Below, piece after piece: positions 51,715 to 62,233 of a DNA stretch of 64,000 bases. Where the stretch lies: contig NZ_CP109485.1 in the NCBI RefSeq assembly GCF_035918235.1, positions 5,629,501 through 5,693,500 of the forward strand, written 5' to 3'. Positions within the stretch are counted from its first letter, which is position 1; every line of letters starts with the position of its first letter. The stretch is from Streptomyces sp. NBC_01445. Lineage in GTDB: Bacteria; Actinomycetota; Actinomycetes; Streptomycetales; Streptomycetaceae. The notes beneath the pieces were generated by a model. The model saw nothing but the letters and a program-made list of their open reading frames with translations, was not told the DNA's origin and searched no databases. The position numbers and the translations under genes were made by a program.

Positions 51715-53115
51715 GTGACTATTCGCCTGCACGACACCAGCGCCCGGAAGATCCGTGACTTCGTCCCGCTGACACCGGGTTGTGTCTCGATCTACCTCTG
51801 TGGTGCGACCGTGCAGGCCGCTCCGCACATCGGGCACATCCGGTCCGGCCTCAACTTCGACATCATGCGCCGCTGGTTCACGTACCGCGGCTACGAAGTG
51901 ACGTTCGTGCGGAACGTCACCGACATCGACGACAAGATCATCAAGAAGGCCGCCGAACAGGGCAGGCCCTGGTGGTCGATCGGGTACGAGAACGAGCGCG
52001 CGTTCAACGACGGCTACACCGCCCTCGGCTGCCTGCCGCCCACCTACGAGCCGCGCGCCACCGGTCATGTCACCGAGATGGTCGAGATGATGCGCGGCCT
52101 CATCGAGCGCGGCCACGCCTACGAGGCGGACGGGAACGTCTACTTCGACGTGCGCTCCTTCCCCGGCTACCTGGAGCTGTCGAACCAGGACCTCGACGAG
52201 CTGCGCCAGCCCTCCGGCGACGGCGAGACCGGCAAGCGCGACCCGCGCGACTTCGCCATGTGGAAGGCCGTCAAGCCCGGGGAGCCCAGCTGGGAGACCC
52301 CGTGGGGCCGCGGCCGGCCCGGCTGGCACCTGGAGTGCTCGGCGATGGCCCACAAGTACCTGGGCTCCGCCTTCGACATCCACGGCGGCGGCATCGACCT
52401 GATCTTCCCGCACCACGAGAACGAGATCGCCCAGGCCAAGGCCTTCGGTGACGAGTTCGCCAAGTACTGGGTGCACAACTCGTGGGTCACCATGAGCGGC
52501 GAGAAGATGTCGAAGTCCCTGGGCAACTCGGTCCTCGTGTCCGAGATGGTCAAGGACTGGCGCCCGATCGTGCTGCGCTACTACCTCGGCACCCCGCACT
52601 ACCGCTCGACCATCGAGTACAGCGAGGAGGCCCTGCGCGACGCCGAGTCCGCGTTCGCGCGGATCGAGGGCTTCGTGCAGCGCGTCACCGAGCTGGCCGG
52701 GGGCGTCGTCGCCCCCGCCGACGAGGTGCCGCCCGCCTTCGCCGAGGCCATGGACGACGACCTGGGCGTGCCGCAGGCGCTCGCGATCATCCACACCACC
52801 GTCCGCCAGGGCAACAGCGCCCTCGCCGCCGACGACAAGGAAGCCGCCGTCGCCCGCCTCGCCGAGGTCCGCGCGATGCTCGGCGTCCTCGGCCTGGACC
52901 CGCTCGACCCGCACTGGGCCGGCGAGACCGAGCGCGGCGAGGACCTGCACGGGGCCGTCGACACCCTCGTACGGCTCGTCCTGGAGCAGCGCGAGTCCGC
53001 CCGTGCCCGCAAGGACTGGGCCACCGCCGACGCCATCCGCGACCAGCTCGGCCAGTCCGGGCTCGTCATCGAGGACAGCCCGACCGGGCCGCGCTGGACG
53101 CTCGGCCCGCGCTGA
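51715..53115 (+). CDS. cysS: CysS, cysteinyl-tRNA synthetase
   Basis: 466 residues. HIGH at residues 38-41, the zinc Cys/His ligands (YLCGATVQ near 30, [17 protein letters not shown]) and KMSKS in [12 protein letters not shown]. Full length. Start GTG 51715 is as expected from homologues, but the AGGAG lies immediately against it with no spacer. A TACCCT seven bases upstream suggests a leaderless message instead. Confidence 0.93.
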   Translation: MTIRLHDTSARKIRDFVPLTPGCVSIYLCGATVQAAPHIGHIRSGLNFDIMRRWFTYRGYEVTFVRNVTDIDDKIIKKAAEQGRPWWSIGYENERAFNDGYTALGCLPPTYEPRATGHVTEMVEMMRGLIERGHAYEADGNVYFDVRSFPGYLELSNQDLDELRQPSGDGETGKRDPRDFAMWKAVKPGEPSWETPWGRGRPGWHLECSAMAHKYLGSAFDIHGGGIDLIFPHHENEIAQAKAFGDEFAKYWVHNSWVTMSGEKMSKSLGNSVLVSEMVKDWRPIVLRYYLGTPHYRSTIEYSEEALRDAESAFARIEGFVQRVTELAGGVVAPADEVPPAFAEAMDDDLGVPQALAIIHTTVRQGNSALAADDKEAAVARLAEVRAMLGVLGLDPLDPHWAGETERGEDLHGAVDTLVRLVLEQRESARARKDWATADAIRDQLGQSGLVIEDSPTGPRWTLGPR

Positions 53116-53200
53116 CGACCTGCGCGAATGTGCCGCTCGGGCCTCCGGGCGGCACACTTCATATACGTACGCACATACGCATCACACAGACAGGTAGATC

Positions 53201-54145
53201 ATGGCCGCGAACAACCGCCGCATGTCCGGCAAGAAGGGCGCGCAGGTCGGCAGTGGCGGCCAGCGACGCCGGGGACTCGAAGGCAAGGGTCCGACGCCGC
53301 CCGCCGAGGCGCGCAAGGGACACAAGAAGAACCGCATCGCGGGCGCCAAGGCCAAGCAGGCCACCCGCCGCCCCGCGACGCTGAAGAGCCGTGGCGGCAA
53401 GGGCACGTCCGAGATGGTCGTCGGACGCAACTCCGTCGTCGAGGCGCTGCGCGAGGGCGTGCCCGCCTCGATGCTCTACGTCCAGCAGTTCATCGACAAC
53501 GACGAGCGGGTGCGCGAGGCGCTCCAGCTCGCCGGTGAGCGCGGCGGCATCCACCTGATGGAGGCCCCCCGCCCCGAGCTGGACCGCATGACGAACGGCC
53601 TCAACCACCAGGGCCTCGTCCTCCAGGTCCCGCCGTACGAGTACGCGCACTCGGAGGACCTCGCCGCCGCCGCGTACGACCAGGGTGAGGACCCGCTGAT
53701 CGTCGCCCTGGACGGCGTCACCGACCCCAGGAACCTGGGCGCCGTCGTCCGCTCCGTCTCCGCGTTCGGCGGCCACGGCGTCGTCGTGCCCGAGCGGCGC
53801 GCGGCCGGCATGACCGCCGGTGCCTGGAAGACGTCCGCGGGCGCCGCAGCCCGCACGCCCGTCGCCCGCTGCACCAACCTGACGCGCGCCCTCGAGGCGT
53901 ACAAGAAGGCGGGCATCGCCATCGTCGGTCTCGCGGCCGACGGCGAGCACACCGTCGGTGACCTCGAAGCCCTCGGCGGGCCCGTCGTCATCGTGGTCGG
54001 CAGCGAGGGCAAGGGCCTGTCCCGCCTCGTCGGCGAGACCTGCGACTACCGCGTGCGGATCCCGATGCCGGGCGGCACCGAATCCCTCAACGCCGGTGTC
54101 GCGGCGGGCGTCGTCCTGTACGAGGCGGCCCGCCGCCGTTCCTGA
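53201..54145 (+). CDS. rlmB: RlmB-type TrmH/SpoU rRNA 2'-O-methyltransferase
   Basis: 314 residues. A basic, disordered N-terminal ~65 residues ([12 protein letters not shown]...KSRGGKGTS), substrate-binding domain, then the SPOUT knot with [25 protein letters not shown] and [17 protein letters not shown]. It methylates 2'-O of a guanosine in 23S rRNA (G2251 in E. coli). ATG 53201. The pairing with cysS is widespread. Confidence 0.9.
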   Translation: MAANNRRMSGKKGAQVGSGGQRRRGLEGKGPTPPAEARKGHKKNRIAGAKAKQATRRPATLKSRGGKGTSEMVVGRNSVVEALREGVPASMLYVQQFIDNDERVREALQLAGERGGIHLMEAPRPELDRMTNGLNHQGLVLQVPPYEYAHSEDLAAAAYDQGEDPLIVALDGVTDPRNLGAVVRSVSAFGGHGVVVPERRAAGMTAGAWKTSAGAAARTPVARCTNLTRALEAYKKAGIAIVGLAADGEHTVGDLEALGGPVVIVVGSEGKGLSRLVGETCDYRVRIPMPGGTESLNAGVAAGVVLYEAARRRS

Positions 54146-54230
54146 CGGGGTGTCCGGGCCGCGATCTTGACGCGGTCCGGACATTTGCACGCGGTCAAGG
54201 CAGTGTCCTAAACACACATCACTCGGTTAG

Positions 54231-55907
54231 ATGAGTGTGGACACCAGAACACCCCGCACACCTACGGGGGACCGCTCGCCCGGATTCGGCCCCGGATTCG
54301 ATTCCGGATTCGACGACGGTCCCGCGCTGAGCATGGTGAAGGTGCCGTGCGATCCCGCGCAGGTCGTCGTCAATCACGCGAGTTTCCGCGTGCAGCTCCC
54401 CCGGGCGCAGGAGACGCAGTCTCCCCGTATCGCCCGGCACCTGGGCTCGCTGGACCAGACCGCTCGCACCCCCGTCGTCGGCGCCGCCGCCGCGCGCCGC
54501 CGCGCCCCCGTCGTCTGGAGCGGCCGGTCCGCGCCCGGCGACCCCGGCGCGACCGGTCTCCTCCAGGCGGCCCGCAGAGCAGGCGAGGGCGCGCTTCCCC
54601 AGCACGGCTACGGGGGAGGGGAGGGCGGCGCCACCCAGGTCATCCCGCGCATCGACTTCGACAGCGACCTCAGGGACGACGCCACCGGCGAACTGCCCAC
54701 GGTCACCGCGCAGGGCACCCGCCTCCTCCCGCAGATGCGTCAGTCCGGCAGCGCCTTCGAAGAGCCGCCGCCGTACGAGGAACCCTCGTACGACGAAGGC
54801 GGGTTCGGCGACGACGAGTACGGCGACGGGGACGATCGGAACGCCTCCCGGCGGCACGGTGCCGACCCGGTGCGGCACGCGTACTACCCCGGCCGCCGGA
54901 TGAACCTCGGCGTCGTCCTCCTCCCGCTGCGCGTCTTCCTCGGCTTCATCTCCATGTACGCCGGCATGGGCAAGCTCTGCGACCCCGTCTACTTCGACGG
55001 CGGCGATCGCGGCTCCATGGTCAAGTGGCTCAACTCGCTGCACCCGTGGGCCCTCGCCGAACCCCTGCGCGACTTCGCACTCCAGCACCCCGTCGGCGCC
55101 GGGCTGTGCATCGCCTTCCTCCAGGTCGTCGTCGGCGTGCTCACCGTGCTCGGCCTCTGGCAGCGCGTCGCGGCCGTCTTCGGCGTACTGCTCTCGGCCG
55201 CGCTCATCGTCACGGTCAGCTGGAAGACGGTGCCCGCCTACGACGCGCCCGACATCATCTACCTGGCCGCCTGGTCCCCGCTGATCATCGCGGGGGCGCC
55301 CGTCTACTCCATCGACGGACGCCTCGCGGGCGGCGCCTGGCGCCGGCTCGGCCCGCGCGCCGAACTGTGGGATCTGCGGCGGTACGTGCTGCGCCGCGGC
55401 ACCGTCGTGACGACCGTGGTCGTCGGCCTGACCCTGCTCATCGGCTCGCTGCTCGGCGGCGCCGTGCGCGACGCGGGCCGCGTCACCGCCCCGGGACCCG
55501 GCGAGGCCCCGCGCAACGAACTGCCCGGCTCCCCGCTCCCGTCGGAGCCCGGCCGCAAGCAGCACCGCTCGCAGAGCCCGTCGGCGTCCAACACACCTAC
55601 GCAGGGCGCCACTTCGGCGAACCCGTCCGGCGCGGCGAGCTCGCCGGGATCCGCCCCGGCCACGGGTACCGCCAGCGGCGCGGGCCAGCCCAGCCAGACG
55701 CAGGGCACCGGCCAGGCGCCCCCGCAGTCGGCCCCGCCGGCCCAGCAGCAGCCCCCGGCGTCCAGCAGCGGGCCCTCCTCCAGCGGCGGCACGGGCACGG
55801 GCGGCGGCACCGGTACCGGTGGCGGCACCGGCGGGTCGGGTGGTTCCGGCGGTGGCGGCGGCGGGGACAAACCGGGGGGTCTCCTCGGCGGAGTACTCGG
55901 CGGCTGA
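54231..55907 (+). CDS. DoxX-family membrane protein with disordered ends
   Basis: 558 residues. A long polar N-terminal region (~220 residues), then DoxX helices (LGVVLLPLRVFLGFISMYAGMGKL at about 225-250, HPVGAGLCIAFLQVVVGVLTVLGLWQRVAAVFG, and further), then a Ser/Pro/Gly/Thr-rich tail ending in glycine repeats. The terminal region is probably outside the membrane or in the cytoplasm. DoxX proteins pair with thiol or quinone enzymes in some bacteria; function here unknown. ATG 54231. Followed by a strong terminator. Confidence 0.8.
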   Translation: MSVDTRTPRTPTGDRSPGFGPGFDSGFDDGPALSMVKVPCDPAQVVVNHASFRVQLPRAQETQSPRIARHLGSLDQTARTPVVGAAAARRRAPVVWSGRSAPGDPGATGLLQAARRAGEGALPQHGYGGGEGGATQVIPRIDFDSDLRDDATGELPTVTAQGTRLLPQMRQSGSAFEEPPPYEEPSYDEGGFGDDEYGDGDDRNASRRHGADPVRHAYYPGRRMNLGVVLLPLRVFLGFISMYAGMGKLCDPVYFDGGDRGSMVKWLNSLHPWALAEPLRDFALQHPVGAGLCIAFLQVVVGVLTVLGLWQRVAAVFGVLLSAALIVTVSWKTVPAYDAPDIIYLAAWSPLIIAGAPVYSIDGRLAGGAWRRLGPRAELWDLRRYVLRRGTVVTTVVVGLTLLIGSLLGGAVRDAGRVTAPGPGEAPRNELPGSPLPSEPGRKQHRSQSPSASNTPTQGATSANPSGAASSPGSAPATGTASGAGQPSQTQGTGQAPPQSAPPAQQQPPASSSGPSSSGGTGTGGGTGTGGGTGGSGGSGGGGGGDKPGGLLGGVLGG

Positions 55908-55926
55908 CCACACCCCGTAGAAACCT

Positions 55927-55963
55927 GAAGGGGCCCGCACACGCTGTGTGTGCGGGCCCCTTC
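55927..55963. terminator. 16-bp-stem terminator after the DoxX gene
   Basis: GAAGGGGCCCGCACAC (55927-55942) pairs perfectly with 55948-55963 over GCTGT; convergent genes on both sides. Confidence 0.65.
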
Positions 55964-55969
55964 CCGTAT

Positions 55970-56025
55970 CGGGAGATCGGGAGATCGGGAGATCGGGACA
56001 TCCGGAGACCGGGAGACCGGGAACG
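55970..56025. repeat. seven imperfect copies of the 8-bp unit CGGGAGAT
   Basis: Units start at 55970, 55978, 55986, 55994, 56002, 56010 and 56018. The first three are identical and later ones drift (CGGGACAT, CCGGAGAC and so on). The array ends 7 bp before the stop of the nucleotidyltransferase gene. Confidence 0.75.
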
Positions 56026-56031
56026 GCGGGC

Positions 56032-56784
56032 TCAACGCCCCAGCGTGGCCAGCTCCTTGGCGGCCTCGGTGAGGTCCTTCGCCGTGTCGATGGCCCTCCA
56101 GTACGCGCCCTGCGGGATGGGGAAGCCGGCCAGGCGCTTCGCGCGGGCCAGGCGCGGGAACGTGGTGCGCTCGTGGTCACCGCGGTCCGGGAGCCGGTCC
56201 GTGAAGTCGGGGGAGAAGACGTAGACACCCGCGTTGATCAGATACGGGGACGGCGGGGCCTCGATGAAGTCCGTGATGTGGCCGAACGCGTCGGTCTCCA
56301 CGGCGCCCCACGGGATACGGGGGCGGGCCAGGGCGAGGGTGGCGGTGGCGTCGCGCTCGGCGTGGAAGTCCGCCATCTCGCGCAGCGAGAACCGGGTCCA
56401 GATGTCGCCGTTCGTCGCGTACCAGGGGCGGTCGGGGTGCGGCAGGTGCGCGGCGGCGTACTTGAGGCCACCGCCACGGCCGAGGGGTTCCTTCTCGACC
56501 ACCGTGGTGACACGCAGCGGGAGTTCGGCGCCGTCGAGCCACTCCTGGAGCACCTCGGCGAGGTGCCCGCAGGAGACGACCGCGTCCGTCACGCCCTCTT
56601 CGGCGAGCCAGGAAAGCTGATGGCCGATGATCGGGGTCCCGGTTCCGGGGATCTCGACCATCGGCTTGGGCCGGTCGTCGGTGTAGGGCCGCAGACGCGA
56701 GCCCTGGCCGCCGGCCAGGACGACGGCCTGTGTGGGGTGGTGCTGGCTGTGCGTGTGCGGGTCCTGGGCCTGGGCGCTCGTCAT
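56032..56784 (-). CDS. sugar-phosphate nucleotidyltransferase
   Basis: 250 residues. LAGGQGSRLRPYTDDRPKPMVEI is the NTP-binding signature of the GlmU/RmlA/GCD1-like family; YATNGDIWTRF holds the metal Asp. It joins a sugar phosphate to an NTP (NDP-glucose, NDP-mannose or similar) for glycan synthesis. ATG 56784 is chosen at MTSAQA; the frame extends far upstream but overlaps another gene. A 44-bp gap separates it from the upstream gene on the same strand. Confidence 0.82.
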   Translation of the reverse strand: MTSAQAQDPHTHSQHHPTQAVVLAGGQGSRLRPYTDDRPKPMVEIPGTGTPIIGHQLSWLAEEGVTDAVVSCGHLAEVLQEWLDGAELPLRVTTVVEKEPLGRGGGLKYAAAHLPHPDRPWYATNGDIWTRFSLREMADFHAERDATATLALARPRIPWGAVETDAFGHITDFIEAPPSPYLINAGVYVFSPDFTDRLPDRGDHERTTFPRLARAKRLAGFPIPQGAYWRAIDTAKDLTEAAKELATLGR

Positions 56785-56828
56785 GCCCGCACTGTACGTC
56801 GGCCCCTTCCCGGCCGGCCGTGAGGGCG

Positions 56829-57284
56829 TCAGCCGCGCGCTGCCGTGGCGACGCCCGTCGCGAACGCGGTGTCGCAGACGGGGCGGGCGAAGGACTGGGC
56901 GCGGGAGGGACCGTAGGCCTGCACGGCGGCGCGGCCCAGGGCGCGGGCGATGGAGACGCAGTGCTTGGCGAGGGACGGCCGCTCGTGCATCTCCTGCTGG
57001 AGGTGGGTGAGGGCGATACCGGGGTCCTTGTCCTGGAGTTCGAGCAGCAGCTTGTCGCGCAGGACGTCCTGGGGGGCACGCGACTTGGCGCGCGCCGAGA
57101 CGTTCTGCGAGGAAGCGGTGAGGATCGAGTCCGGTGAACTGCCGGACCAGTTCACTCGGGTGACCGCGAGTGTGCCGGAGAGCACCAGCATCACCGGCAG
57201 GACGAGAGCGAGGGTGCGGCCGATGCGGCGGGCGGGGCCCCGGCCTCGGCGCGGCTTCTGGGTGTAGTTGGCGGAGTGCGTCAC
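56829..57284 (-). CDS. membrane-anchored hypothetical protein
   Basis: 151 residues. Basic N-terminus (KPRRGRGPARRIGR), one membrane helix at about 24-42, then a small helical extracytoplasmic domain with two Cys (HCVSIARALGRAAVQAYG and RPVCDTAFATG) that could form a disulphide. No family recognised. ATG 57284. Lies between msiK and the nucleotidyltransferase on the same strand, but the msiK terminator lies upstream, so it probably has its own promoter. Confidence 0.7.
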   Translation of the reverse strand: MTHSANYTQKPRRGRGPARRIGRTLALVLPVMLVLSGTLAVTRVNWSGSSPDSILTASSQNVSARAKSRAPQDVLRDKLLLELQDKDPGIALTHLQQEMHERPSLAKHCVSIARALGRAAVQAYGPSRAQSFARPVCDTAFATGVATAARG

Positions 57285-57459
57285 GCGAGTGAGCGTAGCG
57301 GTCGGTGATGATTTGGCGACATTTAGTCACTCGGTCGAGGGATGGGTAATCCGGTTTTGATTCCTGCGTGTTGACGTACGGGGGCGAAATGGCCGGTGTG
57401 CCGGGGTATTTGTCGACAACGCGGCCTGCGTTTCGGGTGGGGAGCGGCCGGGAACGCAG

Positions 57460-57487
57460 GGAGCCCCGCACCGAAGTGCGGGGCTCC
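57460..57487. terminator. msiK terminator
   Basis: GGAGCCCCGCAC (57460-57471), loop CGAA, GTGCGGGGCTCC (57476-57487). Perfect 12-bp stem starting 20 bp past the msiK stop. Confidence 0.65.
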
Positions 57488-57507
57488 ACAACGGAACGGG
57501 CGGGGTG

Positions 57508-58647
<1,140 letters not shown>

Positions 58648-58866
58648 GGCTGTTAAGCCCCCTTCACCGGCAGGAACGTGCCGGACGATCCGAGTAAAGG
58701 TGGTGATCCACCGCAGCCGTTGCCGCAGTGGTGTAGTCCACACGGGTGAACTGTTTCTGGACGGTACCTGTCCGGTGTGGGGTCTGTCAGTAGCCGGAGC
58801 GAAGTGACCTTCGACGAAATATTCGACGGGGTGCCGCCCGTCGTTGGTTACACTGCTCGGGCTGCT

Positions 58867-58944
58867 GCCTCCTTAGCTCAGTCCGGCCAGAGCAACGCAC
58901 TTGTAATGCGTAGGTCGTCGGTTCGAATCCGACAGGGGGCTCCA
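58867..58944 (+). tRNA. tRNA-Thr (anticodon TGT)
   Basis: Acceptor arms GCCTCCT (58867-58873) and AGGGGGC (58934-58940) pair with one G-U; anticodon stem ACGCA/TGCGT around loop CTTGTAA with anticodon TGT at 58902-58904; T arm GTCGG-TTCGAAT-CCGAC. T discriminator and encoded CCA end at 58944. Confidence 0.95.
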
Positions 58945-58951
58945 TCGAGGT

Positions 58952-58985
58952 GAAGGCCCAGGTCACGGGTGTGGCCTGGGCCTTC
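58952..58985 (+). terminator. terminator after tRNA-Thr
   Basis: GAAGGCCCAGG (58952-58962) pairs with CCTGGGCCTTC (58975-58985) over 12 nt; it is also suitable for the convergent oxidase gene. Confidence 0.6.
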
Positions 58986-59013
58986 GTCGTTGGTTGGGCC
59001 CGGTGGGGGCCTG

Positions 59014-60435
59014 TCAGCTGCGGCCGGCCACCTTGTCCGCGGCTCGGGCCAGGCGGGAGGAGCCTGTCGTGTGGGTGGTGAGTTCGCGGTGGTCGGCCGC
59101 GTTGTAGGTGGCGTACATGCCGTGGACGCCCAGCCAGCGGAAGGGTTCCGGCTCCCACTTGCGGACCTTGTGGTTGACCCAGGGGAGGGTCGTGAGGTCG
59201 GTGGGGCCGGACTGGCCGGAGTCCTGCTGGACCAGGTCGCGCAGGGTGCGGGCGGCGAGGTTGGTGGTGGCGACGCCCGAGCCGACGTAGCCGCCCGCCC
59301 AGCCGAGGCCCGTCGCGCGGTCGAGGGTGACCGTGGCGCACCAGTCGCGGGGGACGCCGAGGACGCCGGACCAGGCGTGGGTCACGGCGACGCCCGCGAG
59401 CTGGGGGAAGAAGCGGGTCAGGAGCGCAGTGAGGGACTCGATGGTGGCGGGCTGGGTGCGGCCGTCGTTGTCGGTCCTCGAGCCGTAGCGGTACGGGACG
59501 CCCCGGCCGCCGAGCGCGATGCGGCCGTCGGCGGTGCGCTGGGCGTACATGTAGGCGTGCGCCATGTCGCCGAGGGTCTCGCGGCCCTCCCAGCCGATGG
59601 ACTCCCACTGGGCGTCGGTCAGCGGCTCCGTGGCGATCATGGAGGAGTTCATGGGGAGCCAGGTGCGGCGCTGGCCCTTGAGGGACGCGGTGAAGCCCTC
59701 GGTGCAGCGCAGGATGTAGGGCGCGCGGACCGTGCCGTACGGGGTGACGGCGTGCTTCGGCTTGATCTCCGTGACGGGCGTCGACTCGTGGATCGTGACG
59801 CCGAGGGCCTCGACGGCCGCGGCCAGGCCCTTGAGGAGCTTGACGGGGTGCAGGCGGGCGCCGTGCGGGGTCCAGGTCGAGCCGACGGCCCCGAAGACGC
59901 GGACGCGCTCGGCGGTCTCGCGGGCGCCGTGCAGGGTGCGGTCCTTCTCGCCGTACGCGAGCTCCGCCGCGTGGAAGGCCTTGAGGCGGGCCAGCTGGGC
60001 CGGCGTGTAGGCGATTTCGAGTACGCCGCCCTGGTGGATGTCTGCGTCGATCTCCTCTTCGGCGGCCGCGCGGATCACCTCGGAGACCGTGTCGTTCATG
60101 GCCTCCTGGAGGCGGACGGCCGCGTCGTGGCCGTGCAGCTTCGCGTAGCGGTCGCGGCCGGCGATGCCGTTGTAGAGCCAGCCGCCGTTGCGCCCGGACG
60201 CGCCGTAGCCGCAGAACTTCTGCTCCAGGACGGTGATGCGGAGGAAGGGCGCGGCCTTCTTCAGGTAGTAGGCGGTCCACAGGCCCGTGTAGCCGCCGCC
60301 GACGATGACGACGTCGGCGGACGCGTCACCCGGCAGGGGTTCGCGGGCGGTGGGGATGCCGTCGTCCGCGTACCAGAACGATATGCCGCCATTGACGGTG
60401 GCCTGGGTGCCGTGGGTGCCGTTCTTGCTGCTCAT
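59014..60435 (-). CDS. FAD-dependent amine oxidoreductase (PuuB-like DAO family)
   Basis: 473 residues. N-terminal FAD motif DVVIVGGGYTGLWTAYYLKK at about 41-60, GASGRNGGWLYNG and the C-terminal GYVGSGVATTNLAARTLRDL. The DAO subgroup includes gamma-glutamylputrescine oxidase and related enzymes that make aldehydes and H2O2 from amines. ATG 60435. It lies 19 kb from the aldehyde dehydrogenase/aminotransferase operon, so a shared polyamine route is possible but not shown. Convergent with tRNA-Thr. Confidence 0.82.
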   Translation of the reverse strand: MSSKNGTHGTQATVNGGISFWYADDGIPTAREPLPGDASADVVIVGGGYTGLWTAYYLKKAAPFLRITVLEQKFCGYGASGRNGGWLYNGIAGRDRYAKLHGHDAAVRLQEAMNDTVSEVIRAAAEEEIDADIHQGGVLEIAYTPAQLARLKAFHAAELAYGEKDRTLHGARETAERVRVFGAVGSTWTPHGARLHPVKLLKGLAAAVEALGVTIHESTPVTEIKPKHAVTPYGTVRAPYILRCTEGFTASLKGQRRTWLPMNSSMIATEPLTDAQWESIGWEGRETLGDMAHAYMYAQRTADGRIALGGRGVPYRYGSRTDNDGRTQPATIESLTALLTRFFPQLAGVAVTHAWSGVLGVPRDWCATVTLDRATGLGWAGGYVGSGVATTNLAARTLRDLVQQDSGQSGPTDLTTLPWVNHKVRKWEPEPFRWLGVHGMYATYNAADHRELTTHTTGSSRLARAADKVAGRS

Positions 60436-60446
60436 GGCCCCGGACG

Positions 60447-61175
60447 TTAGCGCTCCGCAGGGGGGTTCGGGCAGGGGGGACGGCCGCCTTCCTGGGTTCG
60501 GGGGTGGTCGTTCCGCCTCGCTGGCCGGTCCCGCCGCAGGAGCGTCAGGGGGTTCAAGGGCTCGCTCCGGTCGCGTACCAGGGGGTGGCAGGCCAGGCCG
60601 ATGAGGACCGAGACGAAGTGCCCCAGGTCGGTGAAGGTGCGGCCGGTGAGCAGCGGGCCGCCGTAGACGATCAGGACGACGACCAGGTAGACGTAGCGCC
60701 AGGGCGGGGCGAGCCGGTACGTGAGGACGCCGACGACGCCCGCCAGCGCGTAACTCACCCCCACATCAAGGGTGTCGACCGATGAGGCGGGCGCGTGGCC
60801 CTCACGGATCGCCCAGAGCAGCGCGCCCTCGCTGATCAGCGTCGCGAGGACGTGCGCCGCCCCCGCGACGGCCAGCCAGCGCCAGGTGTCGAGCCAGCGC
60901 TCGGCCTGGGCGTGGAACACCGTGTAGAGGACGGCGTACGGCCACCAGCTGCTGTCGTCGATCCAGAACAGGGAGGCGACGAACACGCGGACCGGGTTCG
61001 TCGACAGCTCGTGCAGGTTCGTGGAGCGCTGGAGCAGGAACTCGTGCTCGAAGTGCGGGTCCATGTGGTGCATGGCCACCGTGGTGAGGAACAGGGCGGC
61101 CAGCCAGAGATAGGTGCCGGGGGCGTGCCGTACGTACGACCACACGGCGAGGAGGAAACGACGCATGGACTGCAT
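60447..61175 (-). CDS. rhomboid-like membrane protein
   Basis: 242 residues. About six helices; GVSYALAGVVG at helix 4 resembles the rhomboid GxSG (here G-V-S-Y), and DLGHFVSVLIGLACHPL supplies the His of helix 6. It may be an active intramembrane Ser-His protease with a variant motif, or a pseudo-enzyme. Basic Arg/Pro-rich C-terminal tail. ATG 61175 or 61166. Divergent from a kinase gene, 26 bp apart. Confidence 0.72.
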   Translation of the reverse strand: MQSMRRFLLAVWSYVRHAPGTYLWLAALFLTTVAMHHMDPHFEHEFLLQRSTNLHELSTNPVRVFVASLFWIDDSSWWPYAVLYTVFHAQAERWLDTWRWLAVAGAAHVLATLISEGALLWAIREGHAPASSVDTLDVGVSYALAGVVGVLTYRLAPPWRYVYLVVVLIVYGGPLLTGRTFTDLGHFVSVLIGLACHPLVRDRSEPLNPLTLLRRDRPARRNDHPRTQEGGRPPCPNPPAER

Positions 61176-61201
61176 TCAGGCACGCACGTAGGGTCGTTCG
61201 G

Positions 61202-62083
61202 GTGATCGACATTCCGGACGGCCTGGTCGAGTCGCAGTACACCTACGCGGGTGACCCCGGTCGCGCCTTCATCGCCGGGCTCCCCGCGCGCGTGGAGGAG
61301 TTCGTCGAACGCTGGGATCTGCGCGTCGACGGGCCCGCGATGCACGGCATGGCCGCCCTCGTCCTGCCCGTGGTGCGGGGCGACGGGACGCCCGCCGCGG
61401 TCAAGTTCCAGATCCTCGACGAGGAGACCGAGGGCGAGCCGGTCGCGCTGCGCGTCTGGGACGGCGACGGCGCCGTCCGGCTGCTCGACCACGACGACGC
61501 CACCGGCACGATGCTCCTCGAACGGCTCGACTCCGGGCGGATGCTGGACTCCGTGGAGGACTCCCGCAAGGCCGTCCTCGTCATCGCCGAACTGCTCGCC
61601 CGGCTCACGTCCGGGCCCGCCCCGGAAGGGATGCGGCGGCTGGCCGACATCGCGGCGGACATGCTCGCCCAGGTGCCTTCGGCGCTCGCGGCCGTGGCCG
61701 ACCCGGCCGACCGCGCGCTGCTCGCGGACTGCGCGGCGGCCGTGCGCGAGGTCGCCGGCGAGGCCGGGAACCGGCTGCTGCACTGGGATCTGCACTTCGA
61801 GAACGTGCTGGCCGCTGCGCGGGAGCCGTGGCTCGCCATCGACCCGAAGCCGCTCGCGGGCGATCCGGGCTTCGACCTGAAGCCCGCCATCGACAACCGC
61901 TTCGACGCGGACGAGGTGGTGTGGCGGTTCGACGCGATGAGCGGGGTGCTCGGGCTCGACCGGGAGCGGGCGCGCGCCTGGACGCTCGGGCGGGTGCTTC
62001 AGGACTCCCTGTGGGAGATCGAGGACGGGCGGCCCCTGGCGCCGGACCACATGGAGACGGCTCGGAGGCTGCTCGGGCGGTGA
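61202..62083 (+). CDS. APH(6)/hydroxyurea-type phosphotransferase (PF04655)
   Basis: 293 residues. Catalytic HWDLHFENVL at about 191-200 and the metal region IDPKPLAGDPGFDLKPAI near 211-228. The HWDLH and DPKP-GDP combination is specific to the APH(6)/Hur family, whose known members phosphorylate streptomycin or hydroxyurea; the chromosomal substrate is unknown. GTG 61202, 26 bp from the divergent rhomboid start. No antibiotic cluster nearby. Confidence 0.85.
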   Translation: MIDIPDGLVESQYTYAGDPGRAFIAGLPARVEEFVERWDLRVDGPAMHGMAALVLPVVRGDGTPAAVKFQILDEETEGEPVALRVWDGDGAVRLLDHDDATGTMLLERLDSGRMLDSVEDSRKAVLVIAELLARLTSGPAPEGMRRLADIAADMLAQVPSALAAVADPADRALLADCAAAVREVAGEAGNRLLHWDLHFENVLAAAREPWLAIDPKPLAGDPGFDLKPAIDNRFDADEVVWRFDAMSGVLGLDRERARAWTLGRVLQDSLWEIEDGRPLAPDHMETARRLLGR

Positions 62084-62140
62084 GCCGGCCCGTGCGGGGC
62101 GGGACGCGGTGACGGGTCGGCCCGCGTGCGGGGCGCGCCA

Positions 62141-62221
62141 CGGTGACTGGTGAACCGGGCCGTCCGGCCGTCCCGCGGTGACTGGTGAACCGGGCCGTCC
62201 GGCCGTCCCGCGGTGACTGGT
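62141..62221. repeat. 35-bp tandem repeat, two full copies and a partial third
   Basis: Copies at 62141-62175 and 62176-62210 are identical; a third begins at 62211 (CGGTGACTGGT) and stops at 62221, 12 bp before the acetyltransferase ATG. Each copy contains GGTGACTGGTGAACCGG. Confidence 0.85.
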
Positions 62222-62233
62222 TAGCCTGCCGTC

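Noticed and set aside
55970..56025. CRISPR-like array
   Set aside because: Units are 8 bp without spacers; it is a simple microrepeat. No cas genes are in the window.
54219..56228. 669-residue minus-strand frame across the DoxX gene
   Set aside because: It crosses a strong terminator and the repeat array. The plus frame has real membrane helices; this one is compositional.
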